Positions 47,982 through 57,181 of a stretch of 64,000 nt of DNA are shown here, in pieces; the stretch's first letter is position 1; every line of letters begins with the position of its first letter. The notes under the pieces were generated by a model that saw only the letters and a program-made list of their open reading frames with translations, ran no database searches and was not told where the DNA came from. Origin of the DNA: an uncultured Bacilli bacterium (lineage in GTDB: Bacteria; Bacillota_I; Bacilli_A; ML615J-28; CAG-313); the NCBI GenBank assembly GCA_949879765.1, contig CATLBQ010000006.1:1-64000 (forward strand), read 5' to 3'. A program made the position numbers and the translations under genes.

Positions 47982-49895
47982 ATGATTCAAATTACATTTC
48001 CAGATTTATCTGTTAAAGCATTTGAAGAAGGAGTTACTCCCCTTCAAATAGCTAGTGGCATTTCAAGTGGACTTGCCAAAAAGTGTGTGATTGCTCGATT
48101 CAATGATCAATTGGTTGATGTATCGAAACCACTCTATGAGGATGGAAAAATTGAGTTGATTACGGATGTATCTAATGGATATGAAGACCTGTTTAACCAT
48201 TCTTGTGCCCATTTATTGGCTGAGGCTATCAAAGCATTGTATCCACAAGCTAGGTTTGGTGTAGGGCCAGCTATCGAAGAAGGCTTTTACTATGACATGG
48301 ATTTAGGTGATATTCAATTGACAGAAGAAGATTTGCCTAAAATTGAAAAGAAAATGCAAGCCTTGGTGGCCGCAGGTGAGACCATTACCCGTTATGAAGT
48401 TTCTAAAGCTCAAGCGTTGTCTTTGTTCCAAGAAGATATCTATAAAACTGAAATTATTCAAGAACTTGAAAATGACGCTGTAATTACCATTTATGAACAA
48501 GGTAATTTCCGAGATTTGTGTAGAGGACCTCATGTATCGAGCACGAAATGGTTAAAACATTTTAAATTATTGAGTATTAGTGGCGCTTATTGGCGAGGAG
48601 ATGCATCCAAAGCCCAGCTACAAAGAATATATGGCACTTGTTTTGCAAGTGAGGAAGCTTTGAAACAACATTTGCACAACCTTGAAGAAAGAAAAAAACG
48701 CGATCATCGTAAATTGGGAAAAGAGCTTGATTTGTTTATGATCAGTGAATATGGTCCAGGACTTCCTTTCTGGTTACCGAATGGGTATATTTTACGTAGA
48801 ACACTAGAAGATTTTTGGATTCAACTTCATCGTGAAAAAGGTTATTCTGTCATCAATACACCGATTATGTTGAACCGTGAATTATGGGAAACATCGGGAC
48901 ATTGGGACCATTACAAAGAGGATATGTTTACCATTGATGTAGAAGATGGTACTTATGCCATTAAACCTATGAATTGTCCAGGAGCGATTTTGGTATATAA
49001 CAATGGTCTCCATTCGTATAAAGAATTACCACTTCGTTATGCGGAATTAGGAAATGTTCATCGTTATGAGGCAAGTGGAGCCTTAAATGGCTTATTTAGG
49101 GTTAGAGGATTTACTCAAGATGATGCACATACATTCCTTCGTGAAGATCAAATCGGAGAAGAAGTGGCAAAGATTATTTCATTATATGACGAAGTATATT
49201 CTGTATTTGGTTTAAATTATGCAATTGAATTATCTACTCGACCAGAAGATAATTTTATTGGTACAGTTGAAGTATGGGATGAGGCAGAAAAAGCCTTAAA
49301 AGAAGCTTGTCTTGCAACAGGGCATGCATTTAAAATTAACCCTGGAGATGGTGCTTTTTATGGTCCTAAATTAGATTTCAAATTGAGAGATTCAATGAAC
49401 CGAATTTGGCAATGTGGTACAGTGCAACTAGATATGCAACTACCTGGCCGTTTCAATTGCAAATATATTGCGGAAGACGGATCAAAACAAACACCAGTAA
49501 TGATTCACCGGGCTTGTTTTGGTTCATTAGAGAGATTTATTGGTATTATTACAGAACATTTTGCTGGCGCATTTCCACTTTGGCTTGCGCCAAGACAAAT
49601 GGTGATTATTCCAGTTAACGTAGAAGCACATGGTGCATATGCAAAAGAAATTGAAACGCTATTGCAACAAGCAGGTATCCGCGTTTCTATTGATGCACGT
49701 GATGAAAAAATGAATTATAAAATTAGAGAAGCTCAAATGAAAAAGATTCCATATACGCTTGTATTAGGAAATCAAGAACAAGAAAATCGTACGATTACAT
49801 ATCGTCATCATGGTTCAAATGAATCGTTTACAATGGGATTGAATGATTTTATTGAGATGATCATCACTGAAATCAAGACTTTAGGAAAAGAATGA
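47982..49895 (+). CDS. thrS: Threonyl-tRNA synthetase
   Basis: TGS domain, HSCAHLLAEA, MNCPGAILVY, class II motifs, anticodon domain. Confidence 0.97.
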   Translation: MIQITFPDLSVKAFEEGVTPLQIASGISSGLAKKCVIARFNDQLVDVSKPLYEDGKIELITDVSNGYEDLFNHSCAHLLAEAIKALYPQARFGVGPAIEEGFYYDMDLGDIQLTEEDLPKIEKKMQALVAAGETITRYEVSKAQALSLFQEDIYKTEIIQELENDAVITIYEQGNFRDLCRGPHVSSTKWLKHFKLLSISGAYWRGDASKAQLQRIYGTCFASEEALKQHLHNLEERKKRDHRKLGKELDLFMISEYGPGLPFWLPNGYILRRTLEDFWIQLHREKGYSVINTPIMLNRELWETSGHWDHYKEDMFTIDVEDGTYAIKPMNCPGAILVYNNGLHSYKELPLRYAELGNVHRYEASGALNGLFRVRGFTQDDAHTFLREDQIGEEVAKIISLYDEVYSVFGLNYAIELSTRPEDNFIGTVEVWDEAEKALKEACLATGHAFKINPGDGAFYGPKLDFKLRDSMNRIWQCGTVQLDMQLPGRFNCKYIAEDGSKQTPVMIHRACFGSLERFIGIITEHFAGAFPLWLAPRQMVIIPVNVEAHGAYAKEIETLLQQAGIRVSIDARDEKMNYKIREAQMKKIPYTLVLGNQEQENRTITYRHHGSNESFTMGLNDFIEMIITEIKTLGKE

Positions 49896-49944
49896 TTTAG
49901 AAAATAGGCTATTTTTATTGGCAAATTTAGTGTCACAAAACAAC

Positions 49945-49978
49945 AAAAACGTCTCACTTTTTTGAGACGTTTTTCCTT
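49945..49978. terminator. Rho-independent terminator after thrS
   Basis: AAAAACGTCTCACTTTTTTGAGACGTTTTTCC. Confidence 0.85.
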
Positions 49979-50258
49979 TACAAATTTGTGTCGTTTATGG
50001 TATTATAATATGGTAAATTTGCTTGTGATTTAGATTTTTGCTATGCATTGGACCCCCTTGTTTGATGTAAATTGTTGGATATTTGGATGAAGTAAAATGA
50101 TCCTTTTTTCCTTTTTTAAATGAACAAAAAGCAAAAAAAAGAGACATGTTTATCGAAACAAATTGTAGGATTTTGTGAGAATGTATAGACTCATCCAAGT
50201 TTATTTTTTGTTTTTTAGACAAATTTGTCAAAAAATGCGTAACAAAAGTGTCAATTAC

Positions 50259-50287
50259 TTGCATAAATAGGACAAATTTGTTATAAT
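50259..50287 (+). promoter_or_regulatory. Sigma-A-type promoter of candidate sRNA
   Basis: TTGCAT-17 nt-TATAAT. Confidence 0.6.
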
Positions 50288-50292
50288 GTTGT

Positions 50293-50376
50293 TGTAAAGT
50301 AATTTTACTGAGGACAACTAGTGGGCTTCCCTGCTCTATCTTTGCCTAGTTGTCCTCACTAAGATTGCTTTTTTTT
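50293..50376 (+). ncRNA. Candidate small RNA with long hairpin and U8 tail
   Basis: AAGTAATTTTACTGAGGACAACTAG (50297-50321) pairs with CTAGTTGTCCTCACTAAGATTGCTT (50346-50370): one mismatch and two G-U wobbles; 24-nt loop TGGGCTTCCCTGCTCTATCTTTGC; poly-T. Confidence 0.6.
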
Positions 50377-50423
50377 CACCCTTTTGGACTTTTTGCATAT
50401 ACTAAGGTTGAGGAGGGGAAAGA

Positions 50424-50900
50424 ATGAATAATTTTAATAACTATGGAAAACGAATTGATTATGTAGAGTATACCGTAAAAAAAGGGGATACCCTTTATAA
50501 TTTGGCTAAAAAGTACGATACTACTGTATCTGATTTAACGGATATCAATATGCTTACATCATCAACAATATTTCCAGGACAAGTGTTGATTATACCAAAA
50601 CAAAGTGCTAGTGATGATGATTACTATTTTGAAAACTATACAGTAAAGCCAGGGGATACCATTGACGTAATTGCAACAAAGTTAGGTGTAGATCCAATTC
50701 TTTTGGGGCTATATAATGATTTTGCGGGATTCCAAATTATGCCTGAGCAAGTTTTAAAGATACCTCGCAACAATACGTATATTGTGAAACAAAATGATAC
50801 AGTGGATACAATTTTATCTTCAACCAATCGCACCGCAGACCAGTTACTTCGGGCAAATGCTGGAACATGGCTAAAATCTGGAAATAAGATCTATTTATAA
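50424..50900 (+). CDS. LysM-domain protein with about three tandem LysM modules
   Basis: VEYTVKKGDTLYNLAKKYDTTVSDL..., ENYTVKPGDTIDVIATKLGV..., NTYIVKQNDTVDTILSSTNRT... Confidence 0.88.
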   Translation: MNNFNNYGKRIDYVEYTVKKGDTLYNLAKKYDTTVSDLTDINMLTSSTIFPGQVLIIPKQSASDDDYYFENYTVKPGDTIDVIATKLGVDPILLGLYNDFAGFQIMPEQVLKIPRNNTYIVKQNDTVDTILSSTNRTADQLLRANAGTWLKSGNKIYL

Positions 50901-50903
50901 AAA

Positions 50904-50937
50904 TAAAATGCTTCTTGCGAAGCATTTTTATTTTTTA
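50904..50937. terminator. Terminator between convergent genes
   Basis: AAAATGCTTCTTGCGAAGCATTTTTATTTTTT. Confidence 0.8.
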
Positions 50938-51296
50938 TTTTCAATATGATTGACAATCGCTTGGAATGTTTCCTCACTTAAATCATGCTCAATTTTACAA
51001 GCATCTAATTTAGCAATTTCATAAGGCACTCCTAACTTTACAAAATAGGAAGTTAGTAATGTATGTCTGGTCCACATTTTTTCTGCTATTTGAGAGCCTT
51101 CTTCAGTCAGCGTAATGATACCAGAAGAAGATATCTCAATTAACTGGCTTTTTTTCAAATTATTGATAGCTCTAGAAACGCTGGCCCTAGAATAATTGAA
51201 AGATTGTGCAATATTGATTGAGCGAACCTGTTTACCTTCCTTTTGCAACATTAAAATTCTTTCTAAATAATCCTCTGCTGATTCATACAATTGCAT
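50928..51296 (-). CDS. DtxR/MntR-family metal-dependent transcriptional regulator
   Basis: ESAEDYLERILMLQ, RASVSRAINNLKKSQLI, GSQIAEKMWTRHTLLTSYF, DACKIEHDLSEETF. Confidence 0.9.
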   Translation of the reverse strand: MQLYESAEDYLERILMLQKEGKQVRSINIAQSFNYSRASVSRAINNLKKSQLIEISSSGIITLTEEGSQIAEKMWTRHTLLTSYFVKLGVPYEIAKLDACKIEHDLSEETFQAIVNHIENKK

Positions 51297-51358
51297 ACAT
51301 TCACCTCACTGATACTTTATTATAACATAAAAGAAAAAGGAGTACAAATGATATAACT

Positions 51359-51481
51359 TGTTACCTTCTGCTAACAAAAAAGTGTATTTTGGTTGCAATT
51401 GGTGGAGGGTAAGCGTATAATAACGTTGATGTTAGCGGTAGCTAACTAAAATTAAACGATACGTGTTAGTCTATGCTAACA
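51359..51481. promoter_or_regulatory. Three 18-bp palindromic operator candidates between the regulator and feoA
   Basis: TGTTACCTTCTGCTAACA (51359-51376), TGTTAGCGGTAGCTAACT (51430-51447), TGTTAGTCTATGCTAACA (51464-51481). Confidence 0.75.
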
Positions 51482-51492
51482 GAAAGGAAAGT

Positions 51493-51708
51493 ATGATTCC
51501 ATTAATTATTGCGGAAGGCAAAAAAAATTTATTTGTAAAACAGGTGGTTTCTGATGATAAAACCAAACGACATTTAGAAAATCTAGGGATTTTAAAAGGA
51601 TCAGAACTCAAGCTTATTCAAAGCAATCATGGTCATGTGATTGTCAAGGTAAAAAAGGGGAGACTAGCCCTGAATCAAGAACTAGCTAGTCGTATTTATG
51701 TAGAGTAA
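51493..51708 (+). CDS. feoA: FeoA domain protein
   Basis: KTKRHLENLGILKGSELKLIQSNHGHVIVKVKKGRLALNQELASRIYV. Confidence 0.85.
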   Translation: MIPLIIAEGKKNLFVKQVVSDDKTKRHLENLGILKGSELKLIQSNHGHVIVKVKKGRLALNQELASRIYVE

Positions 51709-51723
51709 AGAAAGAGGTAAAGT

Positions 51724-51954
51724 ATGGAAAAGTATTTAAATGAATTATCACCCAAAGCGTTTGGAACAGTAAAAAAAATCCTAGCAGAAGGGAAGATGAA
51801 ACGAAGATTATATGATATGGGGGTGACTCCTGGTGTAGGTATTGTCGTAAAAAAATTTGCACCGATGGGTGATCCGATAGAGATTACCATTCGGGGATAT
51901 GAGTTGACGATTCGTAAATCGGAAGCACAAACAATTCTAATGGAGGTAAAATAA
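51724..51954 (+). CDS. feoA: FeoA domain protein
   Basis: KRRLYDMGVTPGVGIVVKKFAPMGDPIEITIRGYELTIRKSEA. Confidence 0.92.
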   Translation: MEKYLNELSPKAFGTVKKILAEGKMKRRLYDMGVTPGVGIVVKKFAPMGDPIEITIRGYELTIRKSEAQTILMEVK

Positions 51955-51956
51955 TT

Positions 51957-54173
51957 ATGAAAATAGCATTAGCAGGAAACCCCAATTGTGGGAAGACCAC
52001 CCTATTTAATTCTTTAACTGGTGCAACCGCACATGTAGGCAATTGGCCTGGTGTTACAGTAGATAAAAAAGAAGGCTGGTATAAAAAACTACCTGAGCAC
52101 ATTCAAATTGTGGATTTACCAGGAATTTATTCGCTTTCTCCTTATACACCAGAAGAGATTGTTTCGAGAAACTTTATTGTAGATGAAACACCAGATTGTG
52201 TCATCAATGTGATTGATGCAACCAATTTAGAAAGAAACTTATATTTGACCACCCAAATTCTTGAAATAGATGTCCCTGTTGTCATTGCCTTAAATATGAT
52301 GGATGTGGTACAGAAACATGGTGGAACAATCGATGTACAAACCATAGAACAGACATTGCAAGTACCTGTGGTTGAAATATCTGCATTAAAGAATGAAGGT
52401 ATAGCGCAATTGATGAAAGTAACTTATCAAGAAGCAAAGCAACCAAGAAAGGGAACAAGTTTGTTCACTGATACAACGCTTACGACATACATTCAATGTG
52501 TACAAGCGAAAATGGAACAACAAAATGTAACGAATTCATTATTTCATGCAATCAAGTGGATTGAAAAAGATAGGATAGAGCGCTCCAATCAAGAAGTGGT
52601 CATCAAAGATACCGAACAATGGGAGAAAAAAATCGATACAAGTGCATTTGATGGGGATATGGAAGGAATGATTGCGGACGCAAGATATCAATATATTGCC
52701 CAGTCTTTTGCCAAGATGAGTCAAAATAAAAAAGGATTAGAATCTACTACAACATCAGACCGAATGGATCGGGTGTTGACGCACCGGATTTGGAGTATTC
52801 CACTTTTTTTATTGGTAATGTTTATCGTATTCCATTTTGTTTTTAGTGAGGATTTATTCTTTTTAAATGGTTTATTTGGGATAGAAATATCTAACCCTGG
52901 TTGGATTAATTTCCTGACAGGAATGGGATATGAAGATATTTTAGCAGAAACAATAGAAAATGGCGAAGCGGCTGTTTTAGCAGGAATTCCTTCCTTAGGT
53001 GTTTTCTTGCAAAACTGGATGGGTTGGCTCACGGGTTCAGTGATTGATTTGGTTTCTGGTATTATGCCAGAAGGTACGTGGTACACAGGGTTGATTTGCG
53101 ATGGTTTACTGACAGGACTCGATGCTATTTTTAGTTTTTTACCACAAATTTTATTGCTTTTCTTATTCATTTCCATTTTGGAGGACTCTGGGTATATGGC
53201 ACGGGTAGCCTTTATTATGGATAGAGCATTTCGCAAGTTTGGTTTATCAGGTAAAGCCTTTATTCCATTACTTATGGGTTTTGGTTGTTCAGTTCCAGCG
53301 ATGATGGCAACCAAAACACTAGAAGATGAAAAAGAAAGAGATTTGGCGATAAGGTTATCCCCTTTCTTTAGTTGTGGAGCTAAAGCCCCTATTTGGGCTA
53401 TGCTTGCTGCGGTGGTTGCAGGTAGCTTTTTAGGAGATATTTTTGTTTTCTCCATTTATGTGTTAGGTATTGTGGTAGCGATTGTATCTGCACTACTCAT
53501 GAGGGCATTCGGTAAAAAAGTTGACGTTCCTCCGTTTATTATGGAATTGCCTGCCTATCATATGCCTCAATTTAAAAATTTGATGGCACATCTGTGGGAA
53601 AAATTCAAACATTTCATCTATAAAGCTTCCACCATTATTACCGCATCGATTATTGTAATTTGGTTTTTATCCAATTTTCAGTGGGCATTTTGGACGGGTA
53701 TGGTTGATGATATCAGTGAAAGTATGTTAGCAGATTTAGGTAGAGTACTTCAGTATGTATTTTACCCTTGTGGCTGGAGTATGGGACAAGATGGCTGGAA
53801 GTATACGGTAGCATCTATTACAGGACTCATTGCCAAAGAAGATGTTGTAGGTACGATGAGTACATTAGGACTTACGGAAGACACCATCGCTTTAAGCAAT
53901 GCGGCCATTTATGCTTTTGCGGCTTACAATTTATTTACACTTCCTTGCTTTGCGGCAGTGGCTACTGCCAAAAGTGAAAGTACAAAAAAAGGTTTCTTAG
54001 TGACAATGGCTTGGTGGCTAGGCGCATCCTATGTCTTATCAATGGTTATTTTCTGGATGGGCAAACTCTTTGAAATAGGATGGTACTTGGGGTTATTGGC
54101 TATAATTGTTTTAGTGGTTGCTATGGTACTTCTTGGTGAGTTTGTTGTTAAAAAACGAAAAGTTGCGAAATAG
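51957..54173 (+). CDS. feoB: Ferrous iron transport protein B
   Basis: GNPNCGKTTLFN G1, DLPGIYSLSPYTPEE, FeoB Gate motifs; 738 aa. Confidence 0.96.
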   Translation: MKIALAGNPNCGKTTLFNSLTGATAHVGNWPGVTVDKKEGWYKKLPEHIQIVDLPGIYSLSPYTPEEIVSRNFIVDETPDCVINVIDATNLERNLYLTTQILEIDVPVVIALNMMDVVQKHGGTIDVQTIEQTLQVPVVEISALKNEGIAQLMKVTYQEAKQPRKGTSLFTDTTLTTYIQCVQAKMEQQNVTNSLFHAIKWIEKDRIERSNQEVVIKDTEQWEKKIDTSAFDGDMEGMIADARYQYIAQSFAKMSQNKKGLESTTTSDRMDRVLTHRIWSIPLFLLVMFIVFHFVFSEDLFFLNGLFGIEISNPGWINFLTGMGYEDILAETIENGEAAVLAGIPSLGVFLQNWMGWLTGSVIDLVSGIMPEGTWYTGLICDGLLTGLDAIFSFLPQILLLFLFISILEDSGYMARVAFIMDRAFRKFGLSGKAFIPLLMGFGCSVPAMMATKTLEDEKERDLAIRLSPFFSCGAKAPIWAMLAAVVAGSFLGDIFVFSIYVLGIVVAIVSALLMRAFGKKVDVPPFIMELPAYHMPQFKNLMAHLWEKFKHFIYKASTIITASIIVIWFLSNFQWAFWTGMVDDISESMLADLGRVLQYVFYPCGWSMGQDGWKYTVASITGLIAKEDVVGTMSTLGLTEDTIALSNAAIYAFAAYNLFTLPCFAAVATAKSESTKKGFLVTMAWWLGASYVLSMVIFWMGKLFEIGWYLGLLAIIVLVVAMVLLGEFVVKKRKVAK

Positions 54174-54195
54174 AAAAGGAGATAAGTGAAGATAG

Positions 54196-54348
54196 ATGGA
54201 ATGGTTTGAATATCTCATCATTGCGATGGCCATTGTGCTTGTTCTACTCCCGGTTGTTTTGAAATTTAAAAACCGAAAACAAGGAAAAAGTGGATGTAGT
54301 TGTAAATGTGATGGCTGTCACCAAGCATGTCCCTTTAAGAAGAAATAA
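54196..54348 (+). CDS. FeoB-associated Cys-rich membrane protein (not in ORF track)
   Basis: 50-aa ORF MEWFEYLIIAMAIVLVLLPVVLKFKNRKQGKSGCSCKCDGCHQACPFKKK: TM plus CSCKCDGCHQAC. Confidence 0.85.
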   Translation: MEWFEYLIIAMAIVLVLLPVVLKFKNRKQGKSGCSCKCDGCHQACPFKKK

Positions 54349-54413
54349 ATTAAAGGGTTGTATAGTAACATAAATCATGATGAATAGATAGAGTAAATGA
54401 TTTGTAAAATAAA

Positions 54414-54472
54414 AAGAAACACAGTAGATGGGGGAATTTCACATAAATTATCCCCAAACAGCGGTGTTTCTT
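54414..54472. other. Nested inverted repeat / candidate RNA hairpin between the two feo loci
   Basis: AAGAAACAC...GTGTTTCTT enclosing TGGGG(G)AATTT-CACAT-AAATTATCCCCA. Confidence 0.5.
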
Positions 54473-54605
54473 ATTGATTTGAGGGCGAAATCTTTACAAA
54501 ATAGAGCATTTTGTGGTATATTATATAAGGAAAAAACTCCTATGAAAGAAGAAAGAGATAAGTATCTTATTGTCTACTTCAAAATATAATGAAAAGAGGG
54601 AAGTT

Positions 54606-54863
54606 ATGAAACATCTAAAGAAAGGTCAAAAGGGGCATTTGTCTGATTTAACAATTGGTCAAATTGCACGTGTAACAGGATTACATAATGATAGTAGAGC
54701 TGTACGCAGAAGACTTTTGGATATGGGGATTACAACAGGAGTGGAAGTAAAAGTAAAAAAAATTGCGCCATTAGGAGATCCTGTAGATATTGAACTACGA
54801 GGTTATGAACTTTGTATTCGAAGAAAAGACATGGAAAATATTGACATCGAGGTAATAAAATAG
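54606..54863 (+). CDS. feoA: FeoA domain protein
   Basis: VRRRLLDMGITTGVEVKVKKIAPLGDPVDIELRGYELCIRRKD. Confidence 0.93.
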   Translation: MKHLKKGQKGHLSDLTIGQIARVTGLHNDSRAVRRRLLDMGITTGVEVKVKKIAPLGDPVDIELRGYELCIRRKDMENIDIEVIK

Positions 54864-56842
54864 TGATGAAAGTTGCATTGATTGGAAATCAAAATAGTGG
54901 TAAAACAAGTTTATTTAATATATTGACAGGAACTAACCAAAAAGTGGGTAATTGGCCAGGTGTAACGATTGAACGAAAAGAAGGAAAAATTAAAGATACG
55001 GATATTACGATAGTCGATTTACCAGGCATTTATTCGTTAAGTCCCTATACCGCAGAAGAGGAAGTTTCTAGACAATATATTTTAGAAGAAAAACCAGATG
55101 TGGTGATCAATATTGTTGATGCCACATCAATTGAAAGAAGTTTATATTTAACGACTCAATTACTGGAGTTAGATACAAAAGTCATTATTGCTCTCAATAT
55201 GGCAGATATGTTAGAAAAAAAGCAGATTCGTATTGATGAGCAAAAATTAAGTGAATTATTGCATACCTCCATTGTGAGAATTTCTGCTTTGAAACAAACA
55301 GGAATCGATGAACTGATCCAGTTGATTCGTAGTCAGTCTATTTTAGAGAATCATCACCAAAAAATTTATGCTCCTCGTGTAGAAGATATTCTGGATTATA
55401 TTATGCGACATAGGGGATGCAATCGTTTTGAAGCGGTTAAAATCTTTGAAAAAGAAGAACGATACCTGGGGTATGTGACAGATAGCATTTTATACAGGAT
55501 TGATCAAATAGAAAAAAGCTATCAATATGATACAGAGCAAATTATTGCAAATGAACGTTATAATTTTATTACGCATATTAAAAATCAATGTGTAACACAA
55601 CCTAAAAATGTGGTCACCATTACAGATCGATTGGATAAAATTTTACTCAATAAGTGGCTAGCTATTCCTATTTTTGCTTGCATTATGGCACTCATTTATT
55701 ATTTAGCCGTTGGTGTTGTAGGCTCATGGACAGTGGACTTGGTGGATGGGGCAATTCATTCTTTTTCGGGATGGGTTGCGGAAACACTACATCATCTAGG
55801 TGCAAGCAGTTGGATCATTAGTTTAATTTGTGATGGTATTATCAAAGGGGTTGGGGCAGTACTCAATTTCGCTCCCCAACTGGTAATTTTGTTTTTATGT
55901 ATTGCTATTTTAGAAACAAGTGGATATATGTCAAGAATTGCGTTCTTTTTAGACAAAGTATTCAAAAAATTTGGTTTAAGTGGCAAATCATTGATTCCTT
56001 TTATTGTCGGGTCTGGATGTAGTGTACCTGGTATCATGACTGCACGAACAGTAGAAGATGAAGATGAACGAGCCATCACAATTGTATGTACGCCTTTTAT
56101 TCCTTGTTCAGCCAAATTACCTATCATTGCTATGTTTGCAGGAGCATTTTTTGATCAATATAGTGGTTTGATTACAGTTTCTTTGTATTTTCTTGCGATT
56201 GTGATTATCTTAATTTCTTCGGTTATTTTAAAAAAATTCTTTTTCAAAGGCAATCCTTCTTCATTTATTTCGGAACTTCCAGAATATAAATTGCCATCAA
56301 TCAAATACGTATGTCGTGATGTCAGTGAAAAAGTCATTGCATTTATCAAAAGAGCAGGAACAGTGATTTTAATTTGCTCTATTGTTGTATGGTTTTTATT
56401 ATCATTCAATTGGAAATTACAGTATGGTGTCAATGTAGAAGACTCTATTTTAGCATCAATTGGTAATGTATTTGCTTGGGTATTTTATCCTATGCTTGGG
56501 GAATGGTCTTGGGGAGCAACTGTATCTGCTATTCAGGGGTTAGTGGCCAAAGAACAAGTTGTATCTAGTATGAATATTATTGCAGGACTAGCAGAAGAAT
56601 CACAAGATGTAACTGCCTTATTTGGTAGTGGTGTATTTGGATTCTTTAATCCTGCTAGTGCTTATGCATTTTGTATGTTTAATTTATTTTCTGCCCCATG
56701 TTTTGGTGCTATTGGTGCCATGCGCAGGGAATTAGGCTCAACCAAACGGATGTTTCAAGCTATTTTATTTCAAACAGGACTAGCTTGGATATTGGGCTGT
56801 CTTGCCTTTGGGGTGGGTTCACTTATATTACATTTTATTTAG
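54863..56842 (+). CDS. feoB: Ferrous iron transport protein B (second copy, shorter)
   Basis: GNQNSGKTSLFN, DLPGIYSLSPYTAEEEVSR, FeoB Gate motifs; 659 aa. Confidence 0.96.
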   Translation: MMKVALIGNQNSGKTSLFNILTGTNQKVGNWPGVTIERKEGKIKDTDITIVDLPGIYSLSPYTAEEEVSRQYILEEKPDVVINIVDATSIERSLYLTTQLLELDTKVIIALNMADMLEKKQIRIDEQKLSELLHTSIVRISALKQTGIDELIQLIRSQSILENHHQKIYAPRVEDILDYIMRHRGCNRFEAVKIFEKEERYLGYVTDSILYRIDQIEKSYQYDTEQIIANERYNFITHIKNQCVTQPKNVVTITDRLDKILLNKWLAIPIFACIMALIYYLAVGVVGSWTVDLVDGAIHSFSGWVAETLHHLGASSWIISLICDGIIKGVGAVLNFAPQLVILFLCIAILETSGYMSRIAFFLDKVFKKFGLSGKSLIPFIVGSGCSVPGIMTARTVEDEDERAITIVCTPFIPCSAKLPIIAMFAGAFFDQYSGLITVSLYFLAIVIILISSVILKKFFFKGNPSSFISELPEYKLPSIKYVCRDVSEKVIAFIKRAGTVILICSIVVWFLLSFNWKLQYGVNVEDSILASIGNVFAWVFYPMLGEWSWGATVSAIQGLVAKEQVVSSMNIIAGLAEESQDVTALFGSGVFGFFNPASAYAFCMFNLFSAPCFGAIGAMRRELGSTKRMFQAILFQTGLAWILGCLAFGVGSLILHFI

Positions 56843-56850
56843 GAAAACAT

Positions 56851-57018
56851 ATGAAACCAATAGATATTGTTATTTTAGTGATATTGATTGCTAGTGTGGT
56901 GGCTATTGGCTACTTTGCATTTTGGAAGCATCGGAAAGATCCCTGTAGAGGATGTCCTTATGCAAAACATTGTAGCAATCCTTGTGATCAAGATAAAAAT
57001 AAAGATCCTAAAAAGTAA
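56851..57018 (+). CDS. FeoB-associated Cys-rich membrane protein
   Basis: MKPIDIVILVILIASVVAIGYFAFWKHRKDPCRGCPYAKHCSNPCDQ; start downstream of the listed ORF start. Confidence 0.85.
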   Translation: MKPIDIVILVILIASVVAIGYFAFWKHRKDPCRGCPYAKHCSNPCDQDKNKDPKK

Positions 57019-57181
57019 AACGTTTGCATTTTATTTTATAAAAAGATAAAATAGAATTAAATTTGTATGGATGAATTACTAGTAGATAGATGAATATTTG
57101 TTAGGCGATGATTTTCACAATATGTAATTTTAATTCAACTCTTCTAGTAATAGGAGAGTTTTTTGTTCTCCATTTTTACGA

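Noticed and set aside
49995-50264. 89-aa minus-strand ORF between thrS and the LysM gene
   Set aside because: No convincing RBS, low-complexity Lys/His/Phe composition; its start overlaps the -35 (50259-50264) of the candidate sRNA promoter.
50293-50376. Assigning the hairpin RNA to the sporulation sRNA CsfG or 6S RNA
   Set aside because: I cannot match it to the conserved features of either family from memory; it is too short for 6S and lacks the expected gene context, so it is left as an unassigned candidate.
52721-53455. 244-aa minus-strand ORF within feoB
   Set aside because: Long but antisense to clear FeoB coding sequence; Lys/Pro/Ser-rich shadow composition, no RBS or domain.
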